From Mesorhabditis belari (lineage: Eukaryota; Nematoda; Chromadorea; Rhabditida; Rhabditidae): a stretch of 64,000 bases of DNA. Every line of letters starts with the position of its first letter. Position 1 is the first letter of the stretch. The stretch is taken from assembly GCA_958450365.1 (NCBI GenBank), contig CAUEEP010000938.1:1736001-1800000 (forward strand), given 5' to 3'. Both the position numbers and the translations under genes were made by a program. Under the pieces are notes generated by a model. The model was not told the DNA's origin and did not search any database. It saw only the letters and a list, made by a program, of their open reading frames with translations. Below, in pieces: positions 34,777 through 48,075 of this stretch.

Positions 34777-34934
34777 ATCTTTTTTTCCAGTGTCTAAAAA
34801 AAGAGTGTGTCCAACTCTTTTTGTGCTTTCGTTTAAAATCAACAAATGCTCCAATTGAGCTACGGTTTCTTTTCATTAGAAAAGCGAATTATTTTTCTGT
34901 AAAATAGCATTAAAACTCGTTTAAATTGTCTTAT

Positions 34935-35148
34935 GCGTGGGTTTTTTTGGGACCCTGAAGTCGGGTAGTCAAAAATGCGGCGGATGATGCGGTTTAGACA
35001 TTTTAGCTAAGGAAATCTATCTTCGTGTCAATAGATAAAAGATAGAGCATAAAAAGTTTAGTATATAGCTAAATTAGTATATAGCTAAATTTAGTCTATA
35101 GCTAAAATTTTTAGAGAAATTCATTCAGTCAATTTCTTCGTAGATATA
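34935..35148. mobile_element. Arm two of the 29924 inverted pair
   Basis: Contains the complement of the 30180-30290 sequence (GAAGTCGGGTAGTCAAAAA, TATCTTCGTGTCAATAGATA). The matching outer part continues after the inserted MITE, from 35373 to about 35560. Confidence 0.5.
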
Positions 35149-35372
35149 CCGTATTTGTTCGAATAGAAGATCGGGTAAAGAGTATGATCGCGTACTCCTG
35201 CGTAGCAGCCCTTTTTAAAATTTCTTTTCTGCATAAAAGCTTTCAATCAAGTGCTATAGAGCTGGAAAATGGCTCAAAAATACCACATAAGCTAACAGAT
35301 TTTTGCGTAAGCCTGCTACGCAGGAGTACGCGATCATACTCTTTACCCGGTCTTTTATTCGAAGAAATACGG
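35149..35372. mobile_element. MITE of the 11721 family, complete copy
   Basis: 224 bp, the same length as 11721-11944, TA at both sides, ends CCGTATTTGTTCGAATAG and complement with small changes. Confidence 0.8.
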
Positions 35373-35604
35373 TAGATTTTTTTGTTTACGAAAAAAACAC
35401 GTGTTTTCACTCTCGAATTTGCTTGAAAGTGAGCAAAAATTGACTTAAAAAGAAGGGAAATTGAAGAAGAAGAAGAAGAAATACTTTTTATTTAAAGAAA
35501 ACGAGTTTTCTTAGTTTTTCTTGAATAGAAATACGAAAAGGAATGAAAAGACTTAAATCAATCAAAGTACTGGTTGTTGTCGTAATCGCTTTCCCAGCTT
35601 CCTA

Positions 35605-35636
35605 AGCCTAAGCCTAAGCCTAAGCCTAAGCCTAAG
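35605..35636 (-). repeat. Short interstitial TTAGGC array
   Basis: Five to six exact TTAGGC units on the minus strand, directly after one unit of the AGCTTTCCC repeat type. Confidence 0.85.
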
Positions 35637-36159
35637 TCGAAACTTTCACAAGATTCACACACAAGATTCTCTAATCAAGATTGATTAGAGAATCAGCTTG
35701 TTTCTGGCTTGAATTTCTAGAAAACAGACTACCGTTATCAATCAAATTCAATATTTTCCTTGGCTATTTTCCTTAGCGTTCAACATGCTATCCATTTTTA
35801 GTTTTTAATCCCTTTTCCCTGTCGTTTAACTCATTCAGGTCATCGGGTCAACCCTAAAAAAAGAGAAAAAGAAAAAGATGAAGAGTCCAAAAGAATGCAC
35901 ATGTCCCATTCATTTCTTTTCACTCAATAGAGCTGACCTTTCCTTGATCTCTTTCTCTAACCGCCATTCACATATTGTTTAGTCTTATGGGTGGTCCCTT
36001 TCATTACCAATTCTCTTTGCATTACCGCTTCCACGAGTCTCTTTTGATAATGAAGCTAGATTAGCAAACAATAGAATAAATGTTTTGCAAGGGAACCGAC
36101 AGTGATTGATTGCTTTTCGGTGAAGCTTTTAGATGATAAAGATGAGTTATAGGAGAGAT
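35637..36159. other. Unique noncoding island
   Basis: No gene or element recognised. Confidence 0.35.
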
Positions 36160-36520
36160 TACTATAGGGTTAAAAGATAGCTTACTATAGAGTTAAAATA
36201 TGGCTTATTATAGGGCTAAAATATGGCTTACTATATGGCTAAAAGATAGCTTACTATAGGGTTAAAATATGGCTTATTATATGGCTAAAAGATAGCTTAC
36301 TATAGGGTTAAAAGATAGTTTATTATAGGGTTAAAAGATAGCTTACTATATGGCTAAAAGATAGCTTACTATATGGCTAAAAGATAGCTTACTATATGGC
36401 TAAAAGATAGCTTATTATATGGCTAAAAGATAGCTTACTATATCACTAAAAGATAGCTTATTATATCACTAAAAGATAGCTTACTGTAAGCCTAACAATA
36501 CCTTACTATAGAACTAAAAT
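36160..36520. repeat. 23-bp minisatellite
   Basis: About 15 units of GATAGCTTACTATATGGCTA with GGGTTAAAA and CACTAAAA variants. Confidence 0.85.
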
Positions 36521-37975
36521 ATGGCTTACTGTAGGCCAAAGTACTGCAACATTTGAAACTCTTGTGGCTATGCATTTGAAACTCTTTAGGCTTAGCTCGA
36601 TAGTAGTTAATTTTCCAAAGTTGGTCGAGGTCAAGTACAAATCATCGAAGTTCACCTTTCTCTTTTCCTCAAGTTCCACCAAGTTTTCATGGCTTCTAAA
36701 GTCTAAAATTCTAAAATATTGCAAAGTATTCCTTCAAAACTCTCCTTCCTTTCAACTCTAACTCATCCTATCAAAGAGATTTTAAACCTAAACCCCTTCA
36801 AATCTTTTCATCTCAATACCCGTGAGAACAGAAAAAAAGCCGGATTGAAAGATTTTGAAAAAGATACAGTAGTTTTAAAGTCGTAAAACAACCAGTACGC
36901 GATTACGTAAAACAACCAGTACGGAAGTAGAGATACAGTAGTTTTAAAGTCGTAAAACTTAAATCAATCAACGTAAATCAATAAATACTATATTAATCTT
37001 AAATATCTGCTACCTGTAAGCATTGAATGACATTGAATTTCTTTTTTACATTGACCCTATTTGAAAATCGGATTCCTTTTCAATGGTACGTTTTTCGGCG
37101 TTTATTTTCCCTTGTTTTTGTGCCAAGAATCGTAAAGTCAAGATTTGTGTATTCTAAATGTGACCTTTTCCTTTCTTTCGGTTTCTTTTCTCGAGACCTT
37201 TCTCTTAAATACTTTTTTTTCTTGGCGCGTGCGCGAAACGTCAATAAAAATATTCACCGAAGAACCGATTTTTGAATCATTTGAATGGCTACTGTACATC
37301 CATAGGTTCTGATAAGCGCTTTTCGAGATTTCAAACAATCTAGGCAACGCTCAGGGTGCACTACTATTAGAGAGAATACGGTACATAAATTTAACTGTTT
37401 TTTGTGCATAAAAAGCACTTGTAAATGGGTGAACGAGATCGCGTACTGGTTGTTGTCGATTCGTGAGTCGTGCACATGAACAAAACGATCCAGGTATTCT
37501 TGAGCTGAAAAATTCTTTCTTATTATTTTTACTTTCTCCTAGCTAAATGATATTTATTTGTTGATATCTATTTGATTTTTTTCAACTCACAATACTGGTT
37601 GTTGTTATAATCGCGTACTGGTTGTTCTCGTAATCGTGTACTGGTTGTTCTCGTAATCGCGTACTGGTTGTTGTCGTAATCGCGTACTGGTTGTTCTCGT
37701 AATCGTGTACTGGTTGTTGTCGTAATCGGGTACTGGTTGTTGTTGATTCGTGAGTCGTGCAAAGTACTTAAATTGAAGTATTCTCCCTTGTTTTTATGCC
37801 AAGAATCGTAAAGTCAAGATTTGTGTATGTAAATGTGATTTCTTTCTTTCTGATTCTTTTCTCGAGGCCTTTCTCTTAAATACTTTTTTGTTTTCCTTGG
37901 CGCGTGCGCGAAACGTCAATAAAAATATTCACCGAAGAATTTGTGAATCATTTGAATGGCTACTGTGTAAGATTT
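36521..37975. repeat. Direct duplication around a 23-bp minisatellite
   Basis: Bases 37108-37292 and 37785-37972 are direct copies (TGCCAAGAATCGTAAAGTCA, GGCGCGTGCGCGAAACGTCA, AAAAATATTCACCGAAGAA). Between them are a right-half fragment of the 15843-type MITE (37301-37381) and a 23-bp array of TACTGGTTGTTCTCGTAATC (37605-37745). Single units of that array occur at 35571, 36888 (inverted) and 37443. Confidence 0.7.
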
Positions 37976-38260
37976 CTTGAATCAACTATACGATTTGATT
38001 GTTTAAGAAAAGAATGAATAAAATGATTAGTGATTAAAATAAAAAGAAATAAGAAATGATTAAAATAAAAAGCTTACAATAAAATCGATGATTTCTTTCA
38101 ATCTTCGATGCAACTCTATGATTCCATTTTTGAAAAATTGAGAAGTTTTAAAGCCAAAATAGTTGTTCAACTTTTTTGAGCTTGAGCATAATCATCGAAT
38201 TTTTCTTCTATAATAACGAAACAAGAATCAAAACAAAAAGGCCTAAAGCTTAAGGCTAAA

Positions 38261-38615
38261 TCAGGAGAGAAAAGCGCATAAGAAAGCAACTGTAGTGATT
38301 ATTGTTGGTTTAAATATAATCTTTATTACAGCAATAATAGTTTGTTCAGTGGTTTGGGATTGGGAGAGTAGAGACGACTCCACGGCACACGTCGGCAGCT
38401 CGTTCACATTGCTTTTATACAGAACTTTGGCGTTGGTCTCGTCTTGCACACAATGGAGTTGAACGGATAGCGACGCATATTAAATCTCGCACAATAGGCG
38501 TTCGCCGGTTTCTGGTTTCACAAAGGTTTCTGGCTGGCCATTTCCATCCGTGGTGATCTCGATCATGAGATCGTCACGACATCAACTTTCAGCCCAGCTG
38601 ACAAGCTCGGCTGAA
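38261..38615 (-). pseudogene. Decayed protein-coding remnant of unknown family
   Basis: The minus strand from about 38605 to 38261 reads ELVSWAES, stop, CRDDLMIEITTDGNGQPETF...LLCEI, stop, YASLSVQLHCVQDETNAK, and ends in a hydrophobic tail (FKPTIITTVAFLCAFLS). An acceptor-like TTTCAG lies just upstream (38608-38615 region). Composition and a likely C-terminal membrane anchor look like real protein, but two in-frame stops break it. I do not recognise the family. Confidence 0.45.
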
Positions 38616-39330
38616 AGTTTTTTTTCTGAATGACTTTTGCAGTATGCGAGTTGTCGTCCAAAAATCGTATCTTTAATGAATTGAGCTCTAAACTTTAAAG
38701 CATCATTAAATCAATTGTTTTGAACAGAGATCATCAATGTTTTCTCATGGATTAGCTCAGGCAAAAAAAATCTTTTGATTTTCACAGAACATTATTTCAT
38801 GAATGTCAGGTTTAGAAGTGGTTTGAGGGATTTTTCTGGTAGTCATTAGTTTTTGACATTCTGAATCCAAGTTCAGATGTCAAAATTGAATCTCAAAAGC
38901 TAGCTTTGCATTTATAGAGGAAAAGAAAAGAGCTGACGTTGTTTTTGAATGTTTTGTTTTGAATTTGAAGTTTGAATTTGTTTTGAACGGAATGTTTTCT
39001 TGTTTTGAGTTGAGTGTCTTGAGCATTTTCCGATTTGATGCAAATGGTTGTTGAGTGTTTTCTGATCAACATCAAGCATTTCTAAAAGCAAGCTGAAAGC
39101 TATTGAAAGTCTATTACAATAGCTTGCTGAAGCTATTGTAATAGCCTTGGAAAGATCGAATTTCAGGGATTTCAAGAATTTCAGGAATCTCAGTGCTTGT
39201 GAATAAAAGTCAAATCTCAAGTCAAACTTTATCAGGAAAGATAAAGATATTATAACTTAAAAGCAATCGTTTAAATCCTTTCATTAATCTGAACTTGGAT
39301 TCAATTAAAAATTAAACGGATTAAAACGGA
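38616..39330. other. Unique AT-rich DNA
   Basis: Short inverted words AGCTATTGTAATAG near 39110-39145; nothing else recognised. Confidence 0.35.
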
Positions 39331-39862
39331 TTAAACTCCGTTTAAATTGGTTTAAATTGGTTTAAATTGGTTTAAATTGGTTTAAATTGGTTTAAATTGG
39401 TTTAAATAATAATAATAATACTTTATTCAAACGATAAAGTGAAAGAAATCATAGAGAAATGCACAGTGATACTTAATCATACAATACATACTGAAATCAA
39501 TAAGCCAATTACTTACGGCAAAGAGCCACTAGATCTAAAGCATCGATACGTTTCTTGAATATGAAAAGCGACTGAATTTCTGGTTTAAGTTGGTTTAAAT
39601 TGGTTTAAATTCGTTTAAATTGGTTTAAATTCGTTTAAATTCGTTTAAATTCGTTTAAATTCGTTTAAATTCGTTTAAATTGGTTTAAATTGGTTTAAAT
39701 TGGTTTAAATTGGTTTAAATTGGTTTAAATTGGTTTAAATTGGTTTAAATTCGTTTAAATTCGTTTAAATTCGTTTTAATTCGTTTTAATTCGTTTTAAT
39801 TCGTTTTAATTCGTTTTAATTCGTTTTAATTCGTTTTAATTCGTTTTAATTCGTTTTAATCC
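39331..39862. repeat. 10-bp minisatellite split by a LINE end
   Basis: Copies of TTTAAATTGG, TTTAAATTCG and TTTTAATTCG form homogeneous blocks. The array is interrupted at 39407-39583. Confidence 0.9.
39407..39583 (-). mobile_element. 5'-truncated LINE copy, minus strand
   Basis: Complement of the last ~155 bases of the LINE end at 5800-5965, including the FKKRI codons, stop, 3' UTR and AATAAA, followed by an (AAT)n tail. I find no difference by eye over the shared part. Confidence 0.85.
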
Positions 39863-40815
39863 TGTCATCCCTATTTCACTAGTTTTTGTCTCATTATCTA
39901 TTCTCCAAACTCTGATTGCTATTCAAATTTTTAAGGTTTTTTTTGGGGGGATCAAAGCAAGGCTTCCATTCATTTCATTTCAAATCATCAATAGCCTTTC
40001 GACGATTTTCAATAGATCATTCTCAATAGATCATTCTTTGAATAGAGCTTTCTCATTCATTCGCTTTCTGGTTGGTCTTTGAAATCATTGAATCAATTTT
40101 CTATTGATAAAACGAACAGCTTTTGAATTTTCGTCAAAAGCTGTGGGCTACTTTTTGCTCTAAAATGAAAACACAACCTGTCTAGTGTGCTGAAGTTGAG
40201 TGCACTAGAAAGAATTCGTTTACACTTTCCTAGTAAGATTGCCTATAAAAAAGATTGCCTATTTCTAGGCTATAAAAAGATCGGCCTATTTCTAGCCTAT
40301 AGTAAGCCCAGACGGGACAAGGCCAAGTAAGGCAGATCTGCCAAGTAAGGCGGATCACAAAATGTAGCTAGAGTAGTAGATGTTCTATTGCTGATGTTCT
40401 ATTGCTGATGTTCTATTGCTGATGTTCTATTGCTGATGTTCTATTGCTAATGTTCTATTGCTAAATGCAGTGAGGATGTATTGCTTTACTTGGCTCCAAG
40501 TACAGATTCTTGTACTTGCGCTTATTTGTTGTTTACTAAAGCTGGAAAGTTGAAGAGTGCCAAAATTTAACCATCACAAGACAGAGATGAATTCAAATCA
40601 AAGAATTCTATATTCCATCAAGATTTTCCTTTTTTTTTCTCTTTCCCGCTTGACCGTTAACTTTATCACCATGGGAATTTGTGGGAGACAAAACGAAAAA
40701 AATATTTCCGTTATCACAGAAAATATTACAGATTATTAGTTTCAGGTCAAATCTGATGACCGTCTCGTTTACCGCAAATAAAAACAGAAAAAAATCGAAT
40801 ACATTTGATCTTCTT
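39863..40815. other. Unique DNA with a 14-bp repeat
   Basis: Bases 40380-40465 are six copies of TGATGTTCTATTGC. No gene recognised. Confidence 0.4.
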
Positions 40816-40820
40816 TCTTT

Positions 40821-41040
40821 AGTACGATAAAGCTTCTTTCTTTTGTTAAAGAAAGAAGCTTTATCGTACTTTGGGGAAGTTTAAATTAACGTAATGTGGA
40901 ATAGATTTCTATTCCACATTACATAATGTCTGTAATGGATGTAGTGGAATAGATTTCTATTCCACTACAGCCATTATAGAAATTGTAGATCGGCCATTAT
41001 AGTAATCTATTCTACTACAGCCATTACAGACATTGTAGGT
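40821..41040. repeat. Cluster of short perfect hairpins
   Basis: 40821-40870 has a perfect 23-bp stem with loop TGTT. 40891-40922 (13-bp stem) and 40941-40968 (11-bp stem) share the loop GATTTC. Outer words (AATGTCTGTAATGG and complement at about 41015) pair around the last two. Confidence 0.75.
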
Positions 41041-42709
41041 TCATTTGATTATTTGTTGGCTTTGAAGGATTGCGCTTAGCTTGTATTTTTTGGCACAAGT
41101 GGAAGGCTGTAAGTATTGGATGAATTCCGACTCTCTAAAGCTGCTTTAAAGCCTGCTCCAGAGCATAGCTCAGATCTTTTGTCATTTCTAAGTTGCTGCT
41201 CCAGATAGCCTACAGCCACAAGGATTACTGTACTCGTTGGGCTACAGTAGACATCTAAGGAGTAAGTTTGCTTTGCAGTACTCTTGGAAGAAGCTCAACC
41301 TATCCATATCTAGATTACCTATCTAGATTACTAGATCCAGTACTTGTGAATAGTACTGGATGCTTATGAATGAATGAAATGAATGAATTGTCATCAAGTC
41401 TGAAGTCAACAATAATTGATGTCCTTTTTTGGTGAGATCAGATCCTTAGTGAAGATTCAAGATCCAAGATCCAAGCCATCTCCCACCAATCTCAACAATA
41501 AATCGCTGCACGAACACTCGAATACTTGATTCTTTTTCCAGGACCACTATTGCACTTTAGCGATCTTTGCTAAGAAATGTGTCACCTTGAATCGGGAAAG
41601 GGCATTCGATGATTGACGAGTTTTGAGGCGATTTTCATTTGCTTCGAGAACCTTTTTGAGATTAAAGAAATGAGGAAAGTAAATGTTGTCCAGCTCAGTT
41701 GGTTTTTATGGATTTTTTGATATCAAAGTGAGCCTGATTTCAGCGAGAAACTGCTTTAACAGTTTAACTAAAGGAAACATTTTATACCGGAGCGATATGC
41801 CAGAAAATGAGCGATTACCCGGCCGCAGGATGTAGAATTCGCAGCGAAATGGAGCAAGAATTGATCCCGAAAATTTGGGCATAGAGAAATGGCAAAAACG
41901 GCTCACTCGCTTACTGTTTCTTCTGCTTTACCTTTAAAGGCACCTGTTTCTCTTTTACTCCTTTACTGTTTTATACCGGAAGGATATGCCAGAAGACGAG
42001 CGATTACCCGGCTGGAGAAAGAACGCCTCGCCAACTTCGTTTTCCTTTGCTTTTTAGCTGGCTTTAAAAGAAGATATTCAGCTGTAAATTTGTACTCGGG
42101 GGTTTTCGAGGTCGGTGAATCGATTGGCGACGTTCATTTTCTCATAGCGTTCACTCAGCTCTCTTAAACACCATCCATAACATGGATTTCTTCCAGATGT
42201 CAGCTAATTTTTAAACAATGCTTTAAACAATCATCAATCGTTTTTTCATTCATTCTTAATTCAAAAAAAACTTTCTAAATTTTCTCCGTTGAACATTTTC
42301 TCCGTTTTTTTTTGATTTCCATTTGTTTATTGATGAGTTTCATGGTGTGAATGAGAGATTTGTGGTTGAAAAGTGCATGGGTACTTGTCATTCCGTCACT
42401 CAACCTTTTCCATTTGTCTCATTGCGCGGGAAATCTTTTTTTCTTTTTCCTTCCATTCTCCCGAGGAAGAATCCACAAATGGTTGCCAACTTTTTACTCA
42501 AGTACCCAAAAAAAGAAAGCTTACCCAAATTCTATCCAGCTGTGCATTTGAAAGATGTGTCATCGTCTAGAAAAAAAAACTTTGAATTTTGCACTTTTTT
42601 TGGGGAGTTTTTGAAGGGAATTCAGCAAATTTCAGCAATAAAATTGCTGAAATTTCACAGAATTTTGCTGAATTCTTTACTTTTAAACTTTAGAAAGTTG
42701 TTGATAAGT
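41041..42709. other. Noncoding stretch with a local duplication
   Basis: TTTTATACCGGA.CGATATGCCAGAA-like words repeat at about 41781 and 41971, followed by GAGCGATTACCCGGC in both. The remaining frames show no recognisable protein. Confidence 0.4.
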
Positions 42710-42713
42710 TACA

Positions 42714-42870
42714 GGGCACAGTTACAGGGCACAGTTACAGGGCACAGTTACAGGGCACAGTTACAGGGCACAGTTACAGGGCACAGTTACAGGGCACAGT
42801 TACAGGGCCGTTACAGGGCACGTTAGGGCGTAGGGCACGTTACAGGGCACAGTTACAGGGCACAGTTACA
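42714..42870. repeat. 13-bp minisatellite, forward arm
   Basis: About ten units of GTTACAGGGCACA. The array at 43063-43255 is the same unit in reverse. Confidence 0.9.
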
Positions 42871-43062
42871 GTTATTTCCTTTGATGGAAATTTGTATGGG
42901 AAAACCAAGTTCTAAGCTAACTTTCGACTCGGTCATTGACCAAAACTTTATACACCCAATATAAAAAATGTCACATTTTATGTCTAGTTTTCGAAAAACA
43001 TCTTGGCTCTTGAAAATCTTTTGATCCATAAAAGTTACAGGTCGGACCAAAGGACCAAGTCG

Positions 43063-43255
43063 TGCCCTGTAGCTGTGCCCTGTAGCTGTGCCCTGTAGCT
43101 GTGCCCTGTAGCTGTGCCCTGTAGCTGTGCCCTGTAGCTGTGCCCTGTAGCTGTGCCCTGTAGCTGTGCCCTGTAGCTGTGCCCTGTAGCTGTGCCCTGT
43201 AGCTGTGCCCTGTAGCTGTGCCCTGTAGCTGTGCCCTGTAGCTGTGCCCTGTAGC
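43063..43255. repeat. 13-bp minisatellite, inverted arm
   Basis: About 15 units of TGCCCTGTAGCTG, the complement of CAGCTACAGGGCA; one base differs from the forward arm (C for T). Confidence 0.9.
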
Positions 43256-45865
43256 GCCCCTGAGCGGACCCTCTTCTCAATCACTTGTCTTAAATAGTGT
43301 TGCACTTATAAATTAACCAAAAATGTTTTCTGAATCAGTTTTTCGCGAGGAATTCGAATTTCTTACTTTTAAAATCGTATCTTTCATCTAAAATTACCAA
43401 AAATGCAGAAAATACAAGTACGGGAACTTTTGGCGCACCCGACTGCTTGTTTAGGCTTTAAACTGATTCAGAGAGCTTTCTAACTCTAACTTTATCTCAC
43501 AAGTACTGTCCAGATACAGAAGATATCTATTTTTATTGCATTTCCCTATAAAATCAAAAGAATTTTTTTTGATTTTCTTGTAATTTCATTGGGAAAAGAT
43601 TGAGAAAAAATGAAAAAAAATGGAAAAAAATAAAAAAAATGACTTTTCTCGTTATTTAAAGGAGATGAAGAGATGAAGAGATGAAGGAAAAAGAAAAGAA
43701 AAGAAGAAAAATTAGCTCCTTAGACAAAAACGGTGGTTTCTTCAGTGGCTTGGTGGTGGGGGTTATCATCGAATCGGATCTTTGCCTCGATCTTTTCTTT
43801 TCAAACCTCTATTCAATCATCTTGTCTTTCTTTCCAAGATTCACCAGCTATTTTGTGGGGTTTTTTTGTTCTAAAAAACAACCTTGACTTGATTCTTTTT
43901 ATTCTTTTTATTCTTTTTATTTCTTCTTTCTGAGTCTCTAATTTGCCGCATTTTTTGTAGAGTTTTAGCTTTTTTTTAGTGGACCTTTACGATAAGAATC
44001 GAATAGTTACATTTATTTTTTGTTAGAAGAAAAGAGGAAATTGGATTTTGGATTAAAGTAACCTTGGGGAATGAATACCTTAGTTTTATCTAGCATTTTC
44101 TAATCCATAGATTGATTACAGAAAGCTTATCGATAGGGACAAGCTCTGAATCTAGTTTTTCCATTTAGCCCAGTTAGCCCAGCATGATTTGTTCCCCGGA
44201 AAATCCAGAGTTGAAGCTAAAGTTAGTCTAGAAGCTCCTAAAAGAAGCTCTAGAAGCTCTAGAAGCTCTAGAAGCTCTAGAAACTCTAGACGCTCTAAAA
44301 GCTCTAGAAGCTCTAGACGCTCTAAAAGCTCTAGAAGCTCTAGAAGCTCCTAGAAGCTCCTAAGCTTCTAAGCTATGCCCAAACCTTTCTACAGTATAGT
44401 ACAATTCAATTGTTTGTTTTTTCGATCTGTTCCCTGAATTTCCATGATCTGCTCATCCCTTTATTTTTCATTTCTTTAGACCTACATGGATTTCTTCAGT
44501 CAAAAGAACGAAAAAAACTTTCAAATCTTGATCATTGCCTACTTTGAATACTTTTTTCAAAAAAAAAACTGGCGGGAGTCTTGGGACCTTCAATAGAAAA
44601 GAAAAGGAAAGAAGAAAAAGAAGATTTTTGTGAGGAGATTTTCAGGATGGCGGCAATTTACAGGAAAGGGGAAGAGACAAAATAAGGAAAGAGGTCCATG
44701 GATGGGAAGTGCGCGGGAATTCACTCCAAAAAGATTCATTCCTTTGCCCCAAAAAGTGCCCACTTGCGGGATAAACAACAAAAAAAGAATGCGAAACTTT
44801 AGCTATAGGGAAAAGGGAAAAGTTTAGAGTTTGTTTTCAATAAGGCAGCCAAATTCAATTTCAATCTCTTCACTTCTGAAAGCACAGGCAAGCGAAGTTA
44901 GCGAAGTTGGCGAGGCTATAAAACCCAAGCTATTCTAATAATCTGCTTCTGGCCTGGCCCCAGCCTGACCATGGAGTCAAACCTGTTTACTCTGGGCTTA
45001 CTGTAAGCCTAGGCTTGGCTTGAAAGCTAGAGCACATTTGGGATAAAGCTTGCTTTGATCTGGTTTACTTCTGGCCTAACTCTGGCCTTTACAGATCCTT
45101 TGCAGATATTACAATAAGATCAACATTGATTGCTTATATCTAAAACTTTTAACTTAGAAGATCTGTATTTAAAGCTTTTCTCTTCATTGAATCCTTTCCC
45201 TACTCAGCTGTTCCTCGAACGGAAGCATTAGTTGCGCAATCGTCGGTCACCAACGGTCAATTGAATGCAAGAAATGAGAAAAATGATGGAAAAGGATTGA
45301 GTGTTGGGAAGAGGATAGGGAAAAGAAAGAAAAGAAAGAAAAGAAAGGAGAAGAGAAGAGGAACTGGTCTTTCATTAGAAATTGACCTTTATTGTTATTG
45401 ATGAAGTGGGACAGATTTTGAAGCTGATAGATTTAGTGTTGATCAATTTATTTCGAAGCTGAAGCTGAAGTTGATAGATTTATTTTGAAGCTCAAGCTGA
45501 AGCTGATAGATTTATTGTTGATAGATTTATTTTGAAGCTAAAGCTGATAGATTTAGTGCTGATTGAATTCAGTTCACAAATTTGATACCTTGTGGTGTTT
45601 CAATCCCATTTTTCAAAGGTTTACATCATGTACTTCATAAAATATATTCATTTTATTTTGTCTTTTCCCAAAATTCATTAGCTACATCATACTATATAAG
45701 ATTTAAGACTTGAATCTACACAATCTTTGAGCATTCATTCAACATAAAAGATTTGTTGTGTTCTTTCGCCAACTTGGTCTATTTCTTTTACCCCTACCGT
45801 ACCAAATCTACTTCACTCAGCTGTAGCTCTTCTTCAGCTGTGAGATTTTCTTCTAAACCAAAAAA
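43256..45865. other. Noncoding with a 9-bp repeat
   Basis: Bases 44215-44355 are an AGAAGCTCT repeat with a few CTAGACGCT variants. Bases 45420-45560 hold loose GAAGCTGATAGATTTA repeats. Otherwise unique; no gene recognised. Confidence 0.4.
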
Positions 45866-45869
45866 AAAG

Positions 45870-47175
45870 TCAGAACAATCGGCCAAAAAACGGCTGAAAA
45901 AGATGGAATTAGGTTCGGGTTGGAATTTCCCCATGTCTACGGCCGGTGGGCTGTATTTGTTAAGAAAATAATAAGCTTATACTATTTTTACGATATAATT
46001 TTACAACGATTTTACAACAATCTTGCAATATCGGTAAGGTAAAAGTGTTGCTTGTTGATCCCGATCAAGTTATCAAAAAAAAAAGCGTTCCAAGTTGCCC
46101 AGCTATGCCCAAATGATATAACCATAGAGATTCGAATGAGGGAGCAACATCATTTCGCCAATATTTTATTGGACAAGTTATAGATGAGTGCAAGTTTAGA
46201 GCTCATAAAGTGCATTGATAGAGATTTGGTGGCTATCATTGCCTTTCCTACCTTTCCTACCTTTCCTATCTTTCCTATCTCGAGAATCTCTCCTTCAGGT
46301 CGAGGCTTCCTTGCGTAATACATGCCGGCGTTCATGATTTCGTTTAGGAAAAAGTCAAGGTTATCAACGATCGAGCTATCAAAAGAAGAGCTTTGTGAGC
46401 GTCATTTGAATTTTCGAGAGAGAGAGCATAGGAATCTATTGGAATGCTTTTTTTTGATAACTTGATCGGGATCAACAAGCAACACTTTTACCTTACCAAT
46501 TTTGCAAGATTATTGTAGAATTGTATCGTAAAAATAGTATAAGCTTATTATTTTCTTAACAAATACAGCCCACCGGCCGTAGACATGGGGAAATTCCAAC
46601 CCGAACCTAATTCCATCTTTCTCAGCCGTTTTTCTCGCTGATTGTTCTGAAATTTTGTTTACAAATAGAAATTAGCATTCTCTGCTTGTAGACAAAATTT
46701 TAGAGCAATCGGTTAAGAAGCTGAGAAAACGAAGGTGGAATTTGGTTCGGGTGGGAATTTTCCTATGTCTAGCTATTAATAGTGAGAGCATTGTAGCTGC
46801 TATATATGTGCTGAGGGTATCATTAGCAAATTGTAGCAAAATTATATCGTAAAAATAGTATAATACCCTCAGCACATATATAGCAGCTACAATGCTCTCA
46901 CTATTAATAGACATAGGAAAATTCCAACCCGAACCAAATTCCACCTTCGTTTTCTCAGCTTCTTAACCAATTGCTCTAAAATTTTGTCTACAAGCAGAGA
47001 ATGCTAATTTCTATTTGTAAACAAAATTTCAGAAAAATCGGCCAAAAAACGACTGAAAAAGATGGAATTAGGTTCGGGTTGGAATTTCCCCATGTCTACG
47101 GCCGGTGGGCTGTATTTTTTAAGAAAATAGTACGCTTATACTATTTTTACGATATAATTTTACAACAATAAATTG
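45870..47175. repeat. Two large palindromes with a shared third arm
   Basis: 45872-46090 pairs with 46446-46650 (TTGGAATTTCCCCATGTCTA and complement). 46670-46835 pairs with 46850-47005 (GGGAATTTTCCTATGTCTAG and related words). 47030-47170 is a third copy of the first arm. Both palindromes share GGTTCGGGT(T/G)GGAATTT, so they are diverged members of one foldback family. Confidence 0.75.
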
Positions 47176-47794
47176 TACTGTCTATTCTATCTAATCATCT
47201 AAACTAACAAGATATTCAAATAAATAATCGTTTTCACAATTCACAAAGCTAATATTCTCTCTTGAAAATTCTCTCCTCACTGAAAGTCCCTTCATTGAAA
47301 TCTCAGTATAATAACTCAAAAAACATTCCAAATTCCATTCCTATGTTGCAATTTTCAATTCAATTCTTTCCCCTTTTTCTTTTTTGCTTGATATGGATGA
47401 ATCACGAGTTAAGGCAATGGTCAGACATAGCTTTTCTCCTTGATCGTCTCCTTGAATGGCAGATTCCCGCCAAAAAAACTTTCCCCTCTAAAAAACACAT
47501 GAGTGAATTCTTTGTAATGTGATGTGCCAAAAATCGACTCAAAAAAAGGAAAATTTCCGAGAGAAAGAGAAAAAAAAGTGTTGTTTTGCGGGAGGGAAAC
47601 GAGTTTTTCGGACATTTTCTTACGTGATTTTGGCGCGCTTCGACTCTTTTGCTTTTTGGGCAAAAGTGATCAAGAGATTTTTGTGATCATGGGGATTTCC
47701 CTCAAAAACAAACAGCATATAGCGTCAACAAGACGTGAGAAATATGGGATTCGTTCTAGATGAGCAAAAGAGATAAGCGAAGGAATTTGTTGTT
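47176..47794. other. Unique noncoding island
   Basis: No gene or element recognised. Confidence 0.35.
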
Positions 47795-47950
47795 TCAAAG
47801 GTTAGATCAAGCTTTCAAAGGTTGACCTGAAGCTTTCAAAGGTTAGATGAAAGCTTTCAAGGCTTGATCCAAAGCTTTCAAGACTTGGTCTAAAGCTTTC
47901 AAGGTTGATCTAAAGCTTTCAAAGTTTGAGCTAAAGCTTTCAAAGCTTCA
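47795..47950. repeat. Irregular repeat of AAAGCTTTCAAAGGTTGA
   Basis: Seven loose units of about 22 bp. Confidence 0.7.
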
Positions 47951-47993
47951 AATACTGATATTTATTTTGGAACGATTCAGCAAAAAAAAGAAA

Positions 47994-48075
47994 TCCGCCG
48001 ACGGGATCGCCCTTGGCCTCCCGACTAACCCCTCGACTGGGATACAGGGCTCTTAGCAACTTGGCCATGACGGAC
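47994..48075 (-). pseudogene. tRNA-like with long variable arm
   Basis: The minus strand has a 6/7 paired acceptor (TCCGTCA with CGGCGGA), an A box TGGCCAAGTTGC and about 82 bases, the size of Leu or Ser tRNAs. The B box is poor (GGGCGATCCCG). Confidence 0.4.
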